64,000 nucleotides of DNA from Shewanella litoralis (GTDB lineage: Bacteria; Pseudomonadota; Gammaproteobacteria; Enterobacterales; Shewanellaceae), in contig NZ_WSRZ01000004.1 of the NCBI RefSeq assembly GCF_009828585.1, positions 62,001 through 126,000 on the forward strand, written 5' to 3'. Positions 19,829 to 29,900 of this stretch are shown here, one piece after another (the stretch's first letter is position 1; the number at the start of each line of letters is the position of its first letter). The position numbers and the translations under genes are program-made. Under the pieces are notes generated by a model that searched no databases, was not told the origin of the DNA, and worked only from the letters and a program-made list of their open reading frames with translations.

Positions 19829-20892
19829 ATCAACAGTATTTAGATAAAGCGAAATCCGTTCGCACAGGTGAAGAACTCGACCCAAATGTTATCGGTCCTT
19901 GGTTAACACAACATATCGGCGGACTTGAAGGTAAGCTTAAAATAACCCAATACACCGGCGGTGCATCTAACTGGACGTATTGCCTAACGTTTGATAACTG
20001 TGAGCTCATTTTGCGCCGAGCCCCTATGGGAACCAAAGCCAAAGGCGCCCACGACATGGGCCGTGAATACCGCTTACAACAAGCGCTAAAACCTGTGTAC
20101 CCTTATGTACCTGCCATGCTGGCACATTGCGAAGACGAAAGCGTATTGGGCACTGAATTTTATGTCATGGAAAAACTCAATGGCATCATTCCAAGACAAA
20201 ATTTACCCAAAGGCTTACACCTTGATAAACAGCAGGCCAACACACTGTGTACTAATGTCATCGATTGTTTAATTGAATTGCATAAAGTGGATATTGACGC
20301 AGCGAACCTTAATCACCTTGGTAAGGGTGAAGGTTACACACAGCGCCAAATTGACGGTTGGAGCTTTCGCTACACCCAAGCTAAAACCTGGAATGTGCCC
20401 TCGGGCAAAAAAGTCATGGCTTGGCTGCAGCAACATAAACCATCGCAAGAAACGATTTGCTTAACCCACAATGACTTTCGCTTTGATAATGTGGTACTCG
20501 ATCCAGATGACATCAGTAAAGTTAATGGCGTGCTCGATTGGGAATTGGCAACCCTAGGTAATCCATTAATGGATTTAGGCAATACTCTAGCCTACTGGGT
20601 TGAAACCGATGATGACTTTTTAGCCCAAATGACCCGGCGCCAACCCACACACCTTGATGGCATGTTGACTCGTAAACAAGTGGTCGAATATTACTGTGAC
20701 AAAATGGACATCGCTATTAATGATTTTCGTTTTTATGAGGTGTTTGGTTTATTTCGTTTAGCAGGCATTGTGCAACAAATTTACTATCGCTATCACCACA
20801 AGCAAACGCGTAACCCAGCATTTAAACACTTCTGGATCTTTTCACATTACTTAATGTGGCGTTGTCATCGCGCAATGAAACAACAAGGATAA
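19825..20892 (+). CDS. APH-family phosphotransferase (ACAD10/11-like kinase)
   Basis: 355 residues of the aminoglycoside phosphotransferase-like kinase fold: YTGGASNWTYCL loop, a lysine/arginine-rich LILRRAPMGTKAKGAH segment, FYVMEKLNG hinge, catalytic loop THNDFRFDN (HxDxxxxN) and metal-binding LDWELATLGNPLMDLG. The RRAP..AH..REYR pattern is that of the kinase half of ACAD10/ACAD11 and of LvaA-like hydroxyacyl-CoA kinases rather than of antibiotic-resistance enzymes. Sits in an operon with its dehydrogenase partner. Inferred role: phosphorylation of a hydroxyacyl-CoA hydroxyl group. Confidence 0.87.
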   Translation: MNQQYLDKAKSVRTGEELDPNVIGPWLTQHIGGLEGKLKITQYTGGASNWTYCLTFDNCELILRRAPMGTKAKGAHDMGREYRLQQALKPVYPYVPAMLAHCEDESVLGTEFYVMEKLNGIIPRQNLPKGLHLDKQQANTLCTNVIDCLIELHKVDIDAANLNHLGKGEGYTQRQIDGWSFRYTQAKTWNVPSGKKVMAWLQQHKPSQETICLTHNDFRFDNVVLDPDDISKVNGVLDWELATLGNPLMDLGNTLAYWVETDDDFLAQMTRRQPTHLDGMLTRKQVVEYYCDKMDIAINDFRFYEVFGLFRLAGIVQQIYYRYHHKQTRNPAFKHFWIFSHYLMWRCHRAMKQQG

Positions 20893-20894
20893 CC

Positions 20895-21596
20895 ATGGCT
20901 AACATTTATTTAATCCGTCATGGTCAAGCAAGTTTCGGTACTGATAATTACGACAACTTGTCGACTCTTGGTCATAGCCAGGCTCGGCACCTAGCGGAAC
21001 ACTTTAACCAACGCAGTATTCAACCTAATCATGTTATTTGTGGCAATATGGCGCGCCATCAACAGACTCGTAATGCGTGTTTAGCGGCATTATCCCCCCC
21101 GTTATTACACGACTCATTACAGATTTGTGCCGACTGGAATGAGTTTAATCATGAAGAAGTGATTGCCGTTTATCGGCCTGATTTAGCTCATCCAGACACA
21201 ATGAAGCAATACCTTAGCCAACAACCCTCGCCGGCCAGAGCCTTTATTGAACTCTTTAGCCAAGCGATTAACCAGTGGCAACATGCTGACAATAGCGCTC
21301 AATACAGTGAGTCTTGGCAACAATTTAGCCAACGAATTGCAAACGGGTTAACTCAGCTTATTGAACAAACCGACGATGATGATACGGTCTTTGTGTATAC
21401 CTCTGGCGGGGTAATAAGTGCGGCTGTAATGCAAATATTATCGATACCTGAATCACAGTTTTTCAATATTAATAAACAATTAGTCAATTGCAGCGTGACA
21501 CAATTGCACATTAAGCGGCAACGTTTGAGTGTGATAACCTTAAACGAACATGGGTTCTTTGAGGGTACACAACAACATTTATACAGTTTAATTTAA
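20895..21596 (+). CDS. Histidine phosphatase family protein (phosphoglycerate mutase-like)
   Basis: 233 residues from the ATG at 20895, two bases after the kinase stop and preceded by AAGGAT. It opens with IYLIRHGQASF, the RHG active-site motif of the branch 1 histidine phosphatases, with later conserved basic residue in CGNMARHQQTR, acidic DWNEFNHEE and a C-terminal VYTSGGVISA in place of the usual SHGG, so the second catalytic histidine of the classical motif is missing. It may act on a phosphorylated pathway intermediate; direct evidence is lacking. Confidence 0.8.
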   Translation: MANIYLIRHGQASFGTDNYDNLSTLGHSQARHLAEHFNQRSIQPNHVICGNMARHQQTRNACLAALSPPLLHDSLQICADWNEFNHEEVIAVYRPDLAHPDTMKQYLSQQPSPARAFIELFSQAINQWQHADNSAQYSESWQQFSQRIANGLTQLIEQTDDDDTVFVYTSGGVISAAVMQILSIPESQFFNINKQLVNCSVTQLHIKRQRLSVITLNEHGFFEGTQQHLYSLI

Positions 21597-21666
21597 CCTT
21601 CAATAAACACTCAAAGAGATGCAATAGCGTCATGAGTAATTAACACATAAAAATAATAAAGAGTAG

Positions 21667-22419
21667 ATGATGAAACGGACAAACATATTAATCACAGGGG
21701 CAAGTTCTGGTTTAGGACGCGGTATGGCTATTGAGTTTGCAAAACAAAATCATAACTTAGCTTTGTGCGCTAGACGACTAGACCGCCTTGAAGAATTAAA
21801 ACATCACTTATTGAGTATCAACCCCAATATTACCGTGCTGATTAAATCACTTGATGTAAACGACCACCCGCAAGTGTTTGAAGTATTCAGCCAATTTAAG
21901 CAAGAAATGGGACAACTCGACAGAGTCATCGTCAACGCGGGCATGGGTAAAGGTGCATCGATTGGAACCGGCTTTTTTGCGGCTAATTTACAAACTGCGC
22001 AAACTAATTTTATTGCCGCAATAGCCCAATGTGAAGCGGCAATGGCTATTTTTCGTGAACAAAATAGTGGCCATTTAGTGACGATTTCATCCATTAGTGC
22101 CGTGCGTGGATTTAGACGAGCAATGACCGTTTACGCTGCCACTAAAGCTGCCCTAACCTCGTTAACAGAAGGTATTCGAATTGATGTAATGAACACGCCG
22201 ATTAAAGTCACTTGTGTTCATCCGGGCTTTATTCGCAGTGAAATTAATGAAAAAGTCAAAACGGTACCGTTTATTGTAGACACCGAGACAGGTTGTAAAG
22301 CCATGGTCAATGCCATTCAAAAAGAGAAAGCTAACGCCTTTGTGCCTAGTTATCCTTGGGCATTTTTACACTGGGTGTTACGTATCGCCCCCATTAGCAT
22401 TATTCGAAAAATGAGTTAA
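21667..22419 (+). CDS. SDR-family oxidoreductase
   Basis: 250-residue short-chain dehydrogenase: TGASSGLGRG loop, CARRLDRLEEL (arginines after beta-2 suggest NADP(H)), NAGMGKG, catalytic S in ISSISAVRG and YAATK. The C-terminal part (YPWAFLHWVLRIAPISIIRKMS) is hydrophobic. Resembles YbbO/DltE-type broad SDRs. Last gene of the operon after a 70-nt gap; convergent with the GGDEF-EAL gene. Confidence 0.87.
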   Translation: MMKRTNILITGASSGLGRGMAIEFAKQNHNLALCARRLDRLEELKHHLLSINPNITVLIKSLDVNDHPQVFEVFSQFKQEMGQLDRVIVNAGMGKGASIGTGFFAANLQTAQTNFIAAIAQCEAAMAIFREQNSGHLVTISSISAVRGFRRAMTVYAATKAALTSLTEGIRIDVMNTPIKVTCVHPGFIRSEINEKVKTVPFIVDTETGCKAMVNAIQKEKANAFVPSYPWAFLHWVLRIAPISIIRKMS

Positions 22420-22453
22420 CTCGGTAGCAACAAACACGGAGTATTTTACACCG

Positions 22454-22493
22454 CCATTGTACGAGTTATCACTGACGATAACTCGTACAATGG
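22454..22493. repeat. 17-bp perfect inverted repeat between convergent genes
   Basis: CCATTGTACGAGTTATC and GATAACTCGTACAATGG pair without mismatch around ACTGAC. The place, between two converging genes, fits a terminator, but neither side has a run of T. Confidence 0.75.
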
Positions 22494-22502
22494 AGTGTCA
22501 TC

Positions 22503-24836
22503 CTAGCCTACAATAATTGAATCATTGCGTGTTTGTTCGATGAGTAACGCTTCGAAATTGGCCGCAGAAAGCGGCTTTGCAAATAAGTAACCTTGCCCAA
22601 AAGTACAACCTGCTTGAATGAGCAACTGCTTTTGTTGTTCGGTTTCTATCCCTTCGGCAATCACGCTCATTTTCAGTTTAGTGGCCATCGCAATAATCGC
22701 TTCACACAGGGCCGTGTCTTTATTATCGGCTGACATGTTTTGCACAAACCGTTGGTCAATTTTTAAGTAATCAAAATCAAAGTCTTTAAGGTATGCAAAA
22801 GAGCTATAACCAGTACCAAAGTCGTCAATGGCAACAGACATCCCATGAAGGCGAACCTTATCTAGAGCCTCAACCGCTTCAAGTTGATTTTCCATTAATA
22901 AATGTTCGGTTATTTCAAGCGAAATCGCCTCACAAGGAATATCTCGTAAAATAAGCGAATCGGCCCAGGCATTAATTTGTGCGCCATTATTTTTATATTG
23001 TACAGGCGACGTATTAATACTAATTGTTAAGTCAGGGCAATATTGTTTACGCCAAATATCGACCTGTTGTGTAACTTCGTTAAAAATCCACTCACTCAAT
23101 TCAACAATCAAACCTATTTCTTCAGCAATCTGAATAAACTCTAATGGCGAAATCAACCCTTTTTGAGGATGTTGCCAACGAATTAACGCTTCAGCTTTGG
23201 TAATTCGTGACGTTGTTAAGTTAACGATGGGTTGATAAACCATGTAAAACTGCTTTTGTTCAACGGCAATTCGTAAATCACGCATGATTTCCATACGTTT
23301 AAGGAAATCAGTACTCATATTCTCAGTAAAATAATGGATGCTATTGCGCCCGCGTGATTTAGCACGGTACATCGCCTGATCTGCATTTCTAAGCAGCTCT
23401 TCAATGGTCAAAGCATCATTGGGATAAAACGCTAAACCGATACTGGCAGTACAATAAACATTTTTATGATCTATGATGTAAGGTTGAGCAAGTGTGCTTA
23501 ACAGTTTTTCACCTATTTTGTTGATGTCTTCAGGAACCGAAGTACCGACAAAGGCAATAATGAATTCATCGCCTCCTAAGCGAGCGACTATGTCATTTCT
23601 TCTAATGGTACTTTTGATTCGATTTGCACACTCAATTAATACATAATCTCCGGCGCCATGTCCTAAAGAATCATTCACGTCTTTAAAGTTATCTAAATCT
23701 AACATCGCTATCACTAATTGCTTATTATCGCGCTCTGCATTAACTACCGCATTGGTTAAATGTTCGTGTAATAAGTGTCGATTTGGTAAATTGGTTAAAT
23801 TATCAAAATTCGCTTGATGCCAAATAATGTTATCAGCTTTGTCTCGCTCAATCGCAATTCGGGTCAGGTTAACAAATTGTTCAATCAAATTAATTTCATT
23901 GTCTGTCGGTTTTGTTGGCCTATCGAAATAGATTGCAATCGTGCCTAACACGTTACCATGATGACTAATAATGGGTTCAGACCAACATGACACCAATTTA
24001 GCCTGCTTAGCTAAGTGAGCTAATGGCAACCAGTTAGGGTGGCGAGCAATATCCGTAACAATGATTCTTCTGCTGAGTGTGACAGATTGTGTGCAGGTAC
24101 CGGTCCCATCATCAATATTGACCAGGTCGATGGCCTCGATATAAAAACCAGGTAAGCTCGGTGCTGCAGCTAATCTTAACTGCTTACCTGTGTCATCTAA
24201 TAATGAAATACTGCACATTGCCCGTGGCAGTTCATTTTCAATCCCTTCGACAACGGCTGAAAGCACTTTGGACAATTTGCTAGCACTGGCTATCAATTCC
24301 AAAATATTGTTACGTAGCTGACTTATTTTATCTTTTTCTGATAATTGACGGTTTTTGCGTTGCATAAATATTGAAAAAATTAACGAGAAAATACCGGTGA
24401 CTATCAAAGAAGCCAAAATAAGCGGCAAGGAAAACTCATCAAATTGTTGATAGGTTAATACCCCGGCAATAGAGATGAGTAAGGCATTGAGTAGGCAAGC
24501 AATAAAAGTCGGTAATAAATAAAAACTGGCGATGATAATCGGAAACAACCAGAAAATTAAATCGCTATCGACAATATAAATACCAAATAAAATATTCACA
24601 TGGGCGATAATAGCAAACAGTCCACTAAAAAGTTTAACCCTGCTGGTAAACCAAACACCAATAAAAATCACGGAAATGCCGCCAACGGCAACAAGATCGA
24701 TAAGGGTGCGCAGATGATTATGTTCAAATACACTTATAATCAAAAATGGCGATAAAATTAGTATTGCAGCTGCCGTCACCGCTAACAATATTTTTTCTTC
24801 AATTGTACGGTTAACCATTTTTATCGTCATAGTCAT
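22503..24836 (-). CDS. Membrane GAF-GGDEF-EAL c-di-GMP protein
   Basis: 777 residues: about five or six N-terminal hydrophobic helices (15-170), a GAF-like domain (about 185-335), a GGDEF diguanylate cyclase domain with intact ARLGGDEFI, and an EAL phosphodiesterase domain with EALIRWQHP and DDFGTGYSSFAYL plus YLKIDQRFV. The key residues of both catalytic sites are present, so it could make or break c-di-GMP. The GAF domain and membrane part suggest a sensed signal. No adjacent effector gene other than the distant pilZ. Confidence 0.93.
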   Translation of the reverse strand: MTMTIKMVNRTIEEKILLAVTAAAILILSPFLIISVFEHNHLRTLIDLVAVGGISVIFIGVWFTSRVKLFSGLFAIIAHVNILFGIYIVDSDLIFWLFPIIIASFYLLPTFIACLLNALLISIAGVLTYQQFDEFSLPLILASLIVTGIFSLIFSIFMQRKNRQLSEKDKISQLRNNILELIASASKLSKVLSAVVEGIENELPRAMCSISLLDDTGKQLRLAAAPSLPGFYIEAIDLVNIDDGTGTCTQSVTLSRRIIVTDIARHPNWLPLAHLAKQAKLVSCWSEPIISHHGNVLGTIAIYFDRPTKPTDNEINLIEQFVNLTRIAIERDKADNIIWHQANFDNLTNLPNRHLLHEHLTNAVVNAERDNKQLVIAMLDLDNFKDVNDSLGHGAGDYVLIECANRIKSTIRRNDIVARLGGDEFIIAFVGTSVPEDINKIGEKLLSTLAQPYIIDHKNVYCTASIGLAFYPNDALTIEELLRNADQAMYRAKSRGRNSIHYFTENMSTDFLKRMEIMRDLRIAVEQKQFYMVYQPIVNLTTSRITKAEALIRWQHPQKGLISPLEFIQIAEEIGLIVELSEWIFNEVTQQVDIWRKQYCPDLTISINTSPVQYKNNGAQINAWADSLILRDIPCEAISLEITEHLLMENQLEAVEALDKVRLHGMSVAIDDFGTGYSSFAYLKDFDFDYLKIDQRFVQNMSADNKDTALCEAIIAMATKLKMSVIAEGIETEQQKQLLIQAGCTFGQGYLFAKPLSAANFEALLIEQTRNDSIIVG

Positions 24837-25182
24837 GACTGTCCTATTCGAGTTAAATCCCTATTAGTATTGCGCTAATACCCTACTTTTAACAGTGTAA
24901 ATCAAACTTAAATCAGTATTATACCCAACATAGCGATAAAAGAAGGATGTGGATCGCATTCAGCGTTTTGAACAAGTAAGTTAATGAGAAATGAGTCAAT
25001 AAAGTGATCAGGACTAATCTGTATTTGGATAATTTTTGCCAATGATATCTTTATACAGATTATTCGCTTAACACCGATAACATGATTATTAAAATTGCAG
25101 ATTTTTGGTATAACTGATGCGAAGCGCTTGTAAGTTAGCTATGGCATTTTCAATCGATAAGCAGCCATGGCCCTACAATCTG
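24837..25182. other. Gene-free intergenic region (346 bp)
   Basis: Between zapC stop and the GGDEF-EAL start, both on the minus strand. It must contain the promoter of the c-di-GMP gene. I see no frame, RNA gene or strong hairpin in it. Confidence 0.6.
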
Positions 25183-25716
25183 TTAAGCCGCTACGACTTG
25201 TCTTGCCTTACGTAAGGGGTGCAAGCGGTTATGCATCACTTTAATCGTGTCAAATTGGACTAACGATTTACTGTCTGAAAGTGGGCAATGTTGAGATAAA
25301 ATCATTACCGTTGCGGCTTGTAGGCCATTATCAATAACTAAGGCTAGCACTTTTGCATAGCCACAATTTAATTGAAATAACTTACCCACTTCGCAGTAAA
25401 CACATTCATCACTGACATCAAAAAACCACGATTTAGGCATTTGTGATTGTAACAAAAAGTGAGCAGCCGTTGCATTTAGTGCAGTTTGCACAATACCAGC
25501 ATCTGATATATGGAGCACTCTAGGAAGGGTATCTAGCATTTTGATATAGAATTTAGCGTGTTCAATGCTGAATTCAGCTGCATTAAGTGCGTCTGGAATG
25601 AGTAGTTTTGACTTATATGGGGTTAAGAACTCCATCTCGGAACCCAATGAAATACTCAGCTGCTTGCAAGTCTCATTGTATTCCCAATGCCAGTCCTTGT
25701 TTGGCATTAATAACAT
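25183..25716 (-). CDS. zapC: Cell division protein ZapC
   Basis: 177 residues from the ATG at 25716 (a GTG at 25728 is possible). The opening MPNKDWHWEYNE parallels the E. coli ZapC start (KPDDNWRWYYDEE), and LLIPDALNAAEFS, LLQSQMPKSWFF and IKVMHNRLHPL match conserved ZapC segments. ZapC binds FtsZ and stabilises Z-ring bundling. Position downstream of pyrD is the same as in E. coli, which strengthens the call. Confidence 0.88.
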   Translation of the reverse strand: MLLMPNKDWHWEYNETCKQLSISLGSEMEFLTPYKSKLLIPDALNAAEFSIEHAKFYIKMLDTLPRVLHISDAGIVQTALNATAAHFLLQSQMPKSWFFDVSDECVYCEVGKLFQLNCGYAKVLALVIDNGLQAATVMILSQHCPLSDSKSLVQFDTIKVMHNRLHPLRKARQVVAA

Positions 25717-25822
25717 GGCTGTCTGCACCTAAATTGAAATGAACACCAGTGCATAATAGATGAATTTTCACGCAATATCAAAATTTAATTATAAATTATA
25801 ACATATGTATCATGGTGTTAGC

Positions 25823-25850
25823 GCGATCGAACGATCTTCATTTCGATCGC
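25823..25850. repeat. Inverted repeat between pyrD and zapC
   Basis: GCGATCGAA and TTCGATCGC form a perfect 9-bp stem around a 10-nt loop that itself contains CGATC. No T run follows on either strand. It could be a weak terminator of pyrD or an operator for zapC. Confidence 0.5.
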
Positions 25851-25887
25851 GGCATGATTTTTGATCAATCACTTAGCAATTTCGCTG

Positions 25888-26907
25888 TTATTTTACACAA
25901 TACGCGTTGACGATCTGATCAATCAATTTAGGCCCTTGATATATAAAACCGGAGTATATCTGCACCATCGTTGAGCCAGCGTCAAATTTAGCCAGCGCAT
26001 CAGCAGCACTATTGATCCCGCCGACACCAATGATCGGGATCTTACCTTGCAAACAGATCGATAATTGTTTGATCACTTGGGTCGATAAATCAGTCAAAGG
26101 TTTACCACTCAAGCCACCCATTTCCTCTGCGTGTAACAATCCTGTCACAGCATCTCGGCTTAAGGTGGTATTCGTTGCGATAACACCATCAAATTGATTG
26201 CTGATTAACGAGTCTGCAATCGCTTGAATTTCATCTGAGGTTAAATCAGGTGCAATTTTTAACGCAATAGGGACATATTTACCGTATTTTTCGGCTAATT
26301 GTGTTTGCTTGGCTTTTATTGAACTGAGTAAATCGTCTAACAATTCACCGTACTGCATCGAACGCAAACCTGGTGTGTTAGGTGAAGAGATATTGACGGC
26401 AATGTAACTGGCGTATTGATAAACTTTTTCCATACAAATAAGGTAATCATCTTTACCCTGCTCGACTGGTGTATCTTTATTTTTACCAATATTAACACCC
26501 ACCATAATGTCAGTTTTTTTAGCGATAAGATTACGTACTAAGTTATCGACACCTTTGTTATTAAAGCCCATGCGATTAATAATCCCTTGAGCAGGCTTTA
26601 ACCTAAATAATCGAGGCTGATCATTGCCAGGTTGTGGGCGTGGGGTAACCGTGCCCACTTCAACATGGCCAAATCCCATCGCATGGAATGCATCGATAGA
26701 CTCACCATCTTTATCCATTCCGGCAGCTAAACCGACTGGATTTGGAAATGTCAGTCCCATACAGGTCACGGGGGCTGACTTAACGTGTTGGCGATAAAAA
26801 CAATTTAACGGTGTATTCCCCGTCATTTTCAAACTACCAATAGCGACATTATGTGCTAACTCTGGGTCCATCTGAAACATGACTTTTTGTGCGATAGTGT
26901 AAAACAT
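25888..26907 (-). CDS. pyrD: Dihydroorotate dehydrogenase (quinone), class 2
   Basis: Oxidises dihydroorotate to orotate in pyrimidine synthesis, passing electrons to membrane quinones. 339 residues from the ATG at 26907, chosen for the AGGAG site just upstream. N-terminal amphipathic helix [20 protein letters not shown] is the class 2 membrane-binding element. FMN and substrate segments [32 protein letters not shown] (with the catalytic serine of class 2) and GVGGI are visible. Confidence 0.96.
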   Translation of the reverse strand: MFYTIAQKVMFQMDPELAHNVAIGSLKMTGNTPLNCFYRQHVKSAPVTCMGLTFPNPVGLAAGMDKDGESIDAFHAMGFGHVEVGTVTPRPQPGNDQPRLFRLKPAQGIINRMGFNNKGVDNLVRNLIAKKTDIMVGVNIGKNKDTPVEQGKDDYLICMEKVYQYASYIAVNISSPNTPGLRSMQYGELLDDLLSSIKAKQTQLAEKYGKYVPIALKIAPDLTSDEIQAIADSLISNQFDGVIATNTTLSRDAVTGLLHAEEMGGLSGKPLTDLSTQVIKQLSICLQGKIPIIGVGGINSAADALAKFDAGSTMVQIYSGFIYQGPKLIDQIVNAYCVK

Positions 26908-26923
26908 GGTTTCTCCTAGACCT

Positions 26924-26955
26924 AAAAAAAGCCCCGGCAATCGCCAGGGCTTGTT
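26924..26955 (-). terminator. Intrinsic terminator or attenuator just upstream of pyrD
   Basis: On the minus strand AAGCCCTGGC GATT GCCGGGGCTT is followed by seven T. It starts 13 nt after the gdhB stop and its U tract ends 16 nt before the pyrD start codon. It is the natural terminator for gdhB, but its place in the pyrD leader also allows attenuation. Confidence 0.9.
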
Positions 26956-26967
26956 TACATTATAAAA

Positions 26968-29900
26968 CTACTTCTGACCTTCGCAATGCAAAATCAGCAA
27001 GTTCAGTTCTCTAAGGGCGACTGAGAACTTAGCAAATTCATGTGTTTGTGAGACCTTGAAGTCTGAAAGCATATGGTACCATCTTTCGAGCAATGGCTTG
27101 TTTAATGTCATCCACTCATTAATCACACTGTCAGCATCGCAGGTATCAGTACAGGTTCGTAATACTGCAGAACTTAACGCACGTTGTTGCCAATCGAGCT
27201 CTTCTCTAAATGCAGCACGGGCAAGTGCTTGCCAATGGTTTGCAACAGGTTGAGCACTAATTTGTTCTAAGAACCAATGTAATTCAACTTTTGCACCTAA
27301 TTTAAAGTAGGTTTCAGAGACTAACTCAAGGGTTTTATTCTCAAGTTGAGCAATTTGTGCAATATCTAACGCAGAGAACAAAGTACTCATTTTTGCCACC
27401 ACTTGCGCGACAGCTTTAGGTACATTCTGGTTAGTGAGTGCAGTGATTTCAGTAGAAATGGCTTTCACTTCTGCCGCAATCATATATTGGTCAACGTTAG
27501 CTTTAAGCTGTTCAAATACTGGCTTAAAGAAAGCAACTGTTTGCACAATATCCTGAGCACGATTACGATGACGAATGAACCAGCGACAGGCACGGCGCAT
27601 ATTACGACGTAACTGATGCAGCATCTCACCTTGCACGTGTGCAGGAATAACGCCATTTAAGTCTGTAATTGATGTTGTTAATTCATCAAGGCCAAACACT
27701 TCACGGGCCATAGTATAACAAATAGCCGCTTCGGCAACTGTTGCACCGGTCTCATCTTGCATACGTTGTACAAAATTAAAGCCCATATCGTTAACTAATT
27801 CATTAGCTAATGAAGTGGCAATAATTTCGCCGCGCAGTGGATGAGCCGTCATTCTGTCGGCATATTTGGCTTGTAACTTTTTAGGGAAATACGCTACTAA
27901 CAGTTTACTTAAATAGGCATCTTCAGTGATTTCTGGCGTCACTAATTGCTCTTTAAGCACCATCTTAGCGTAAGCGACTAATACTGACAGCTCTGGACGC
28001 GTTAATGCACGACCATTGGCTAAACGTTCAGCTAAGTCATCATCGGTAGGTAAAAACTCAAGGGCACGGTCAAGCTTGCCATCTTTCTCAAGGTACTGAA
28101 TAAAACGAATTTGCTCTTTAAGCTGTGACACACCATGTACTTGAGTTACCGAAATAGTGCGAGTTTGGTCTTTACAGTCTTGAATCACAATGTCGCTGAC
28201 TTCATCAGTCATTTCTTCCAGTAGACGGTTACGTTGTTTAACCGTTAACTCACCTTCTGCAACCAAGGTGTTCAAGAAAATCTTAATGTTCACTTCGTTG
28301 TCTGAGCAATCGACTCCACCAACGTTATCAACAAAATCGGTGTTCATGCGCCCACCGTTGGCACAGTATTCAATACGGCCTAACTGGGTACAACCTAGAT
28401 TGCCCCCTTCGCCAATGATTTTTGCGCGAACTTCTTTACCGTTAACACGTAATGCGTCATTAGCTCGGTCACCCACTTCTGCATGGGTTTCTTTACTCGA
28501 CTTAACATAAGTGCCAATACCACCGTTCCAAATCAGATCGACTGGCATTTTCAGCAGCTCTTTCATCAGTTCAGTAGGATTCATGCTGTCTTTGTCAGTC
28601 GCAAGCATTTGCTTTATTTCTGGGGTCAGCTTAATTGATTTAGCCGAACGCAAGAATATTCCGCCGCCTTTAGAGATCAATTTTGCGTTGTAGTCTTCCC
28701 AGCTTGAACGTGGTAAGGCAAATAAGCGCTGACGTTCTATATAGCTTTGTGCAATATTTGGGGTTGGGTCAATAAAGATATGCATGTGGTTAAAGGCAGC
28801 AACAAGCTGAGTTTGTTCAGATAGCAGCATACCGTTACCAAATACGTCACCCGCCATGTCACCAATAGCTAAACAACTAAATGGGGTTGTTTGACAATCG
28901 ACGCCAATTTCACGGAAATGACGTTTAACAGATTCCCACGCACCGCGAGCCGTGATCCCCATCTTCTTGTGGTCATAACCGTTACTTCCGCCCGATGCAA
29001 ACGCATCGCCTAACCAGAAGTTGTATTCAATTGCGATGGCATTGGCAATATCAGAGAAAGTAGCGGTACCTTTGTCTGCTGCCACTACAAGATATGCATC
29101 GTCTTCATCATGGCGAACCACATCGACTGGTGGAACCACTTCGCCGTTAATGATGTTGTCGGAGATATCTAACAATGCACGGATGAAGATACGGTAACAT
29201 TCTTGCCCTTCAGTAAAGAATGCTTCACGGCCACCTTCTGTAGGCAATTGCTTACAAACAAAACCACCTTTAGCACCAACTGGCACAATAACGGTGTTTT
29301 TAACTTGTTGGGCTTTTACAAGGCCTAATACTTCAGTACGGAAATCTTCACGGCGATCTGACCAACGCAAACCACCTCGGGCGACTTTACCGCCACGTAA
29401 ATGCACACCTTCTACACGAGGTGAATAGACAAATATTTCAAATTTCGGTAGCGGTTTAGGCATCTCAGGAATCAAACCTGGTGCAAACTTAAACGAAATG
29501 TAATCTTTTGCTAATCCGCCAACGGCAGTTTGATAGAAGTTAGTCCGTAAAGTCGCGTTAATTAAATCTAGGTAACGACGGATAATACGGTCATCATCTA
29601 GGCTTGAAACGTCATCGAGCTGAATATTGATTTGTTCAAGAAACTTACTCAACGTGCGCGTTTTTAACTTTGGATTGAATTTACGGATGAACATTTTCAC
29701 CAGTAAATCAGCTAATTTTGGATAACGACTGAACGTTTCTTCAATGTATGATTGACTAAATGTTGCATCAATTTGACGCATGTACTTGGCATAAGCGCGC
29801 AAAATTGAGACTTCACGGCCACTAAGACCTGTCGACAATACCATGCGGTTAAAACCATCATCTTCAAGTTTCTTTTGCCACACTTGTAACAATGACGTTT

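Noticed and set aside
19825-20892. Aminoglycoside resistance gene
   Set aside because: The APH fold is present, but its motifs and operon partners match the ACAD10/11-type kinase rather than resistance enzymes.
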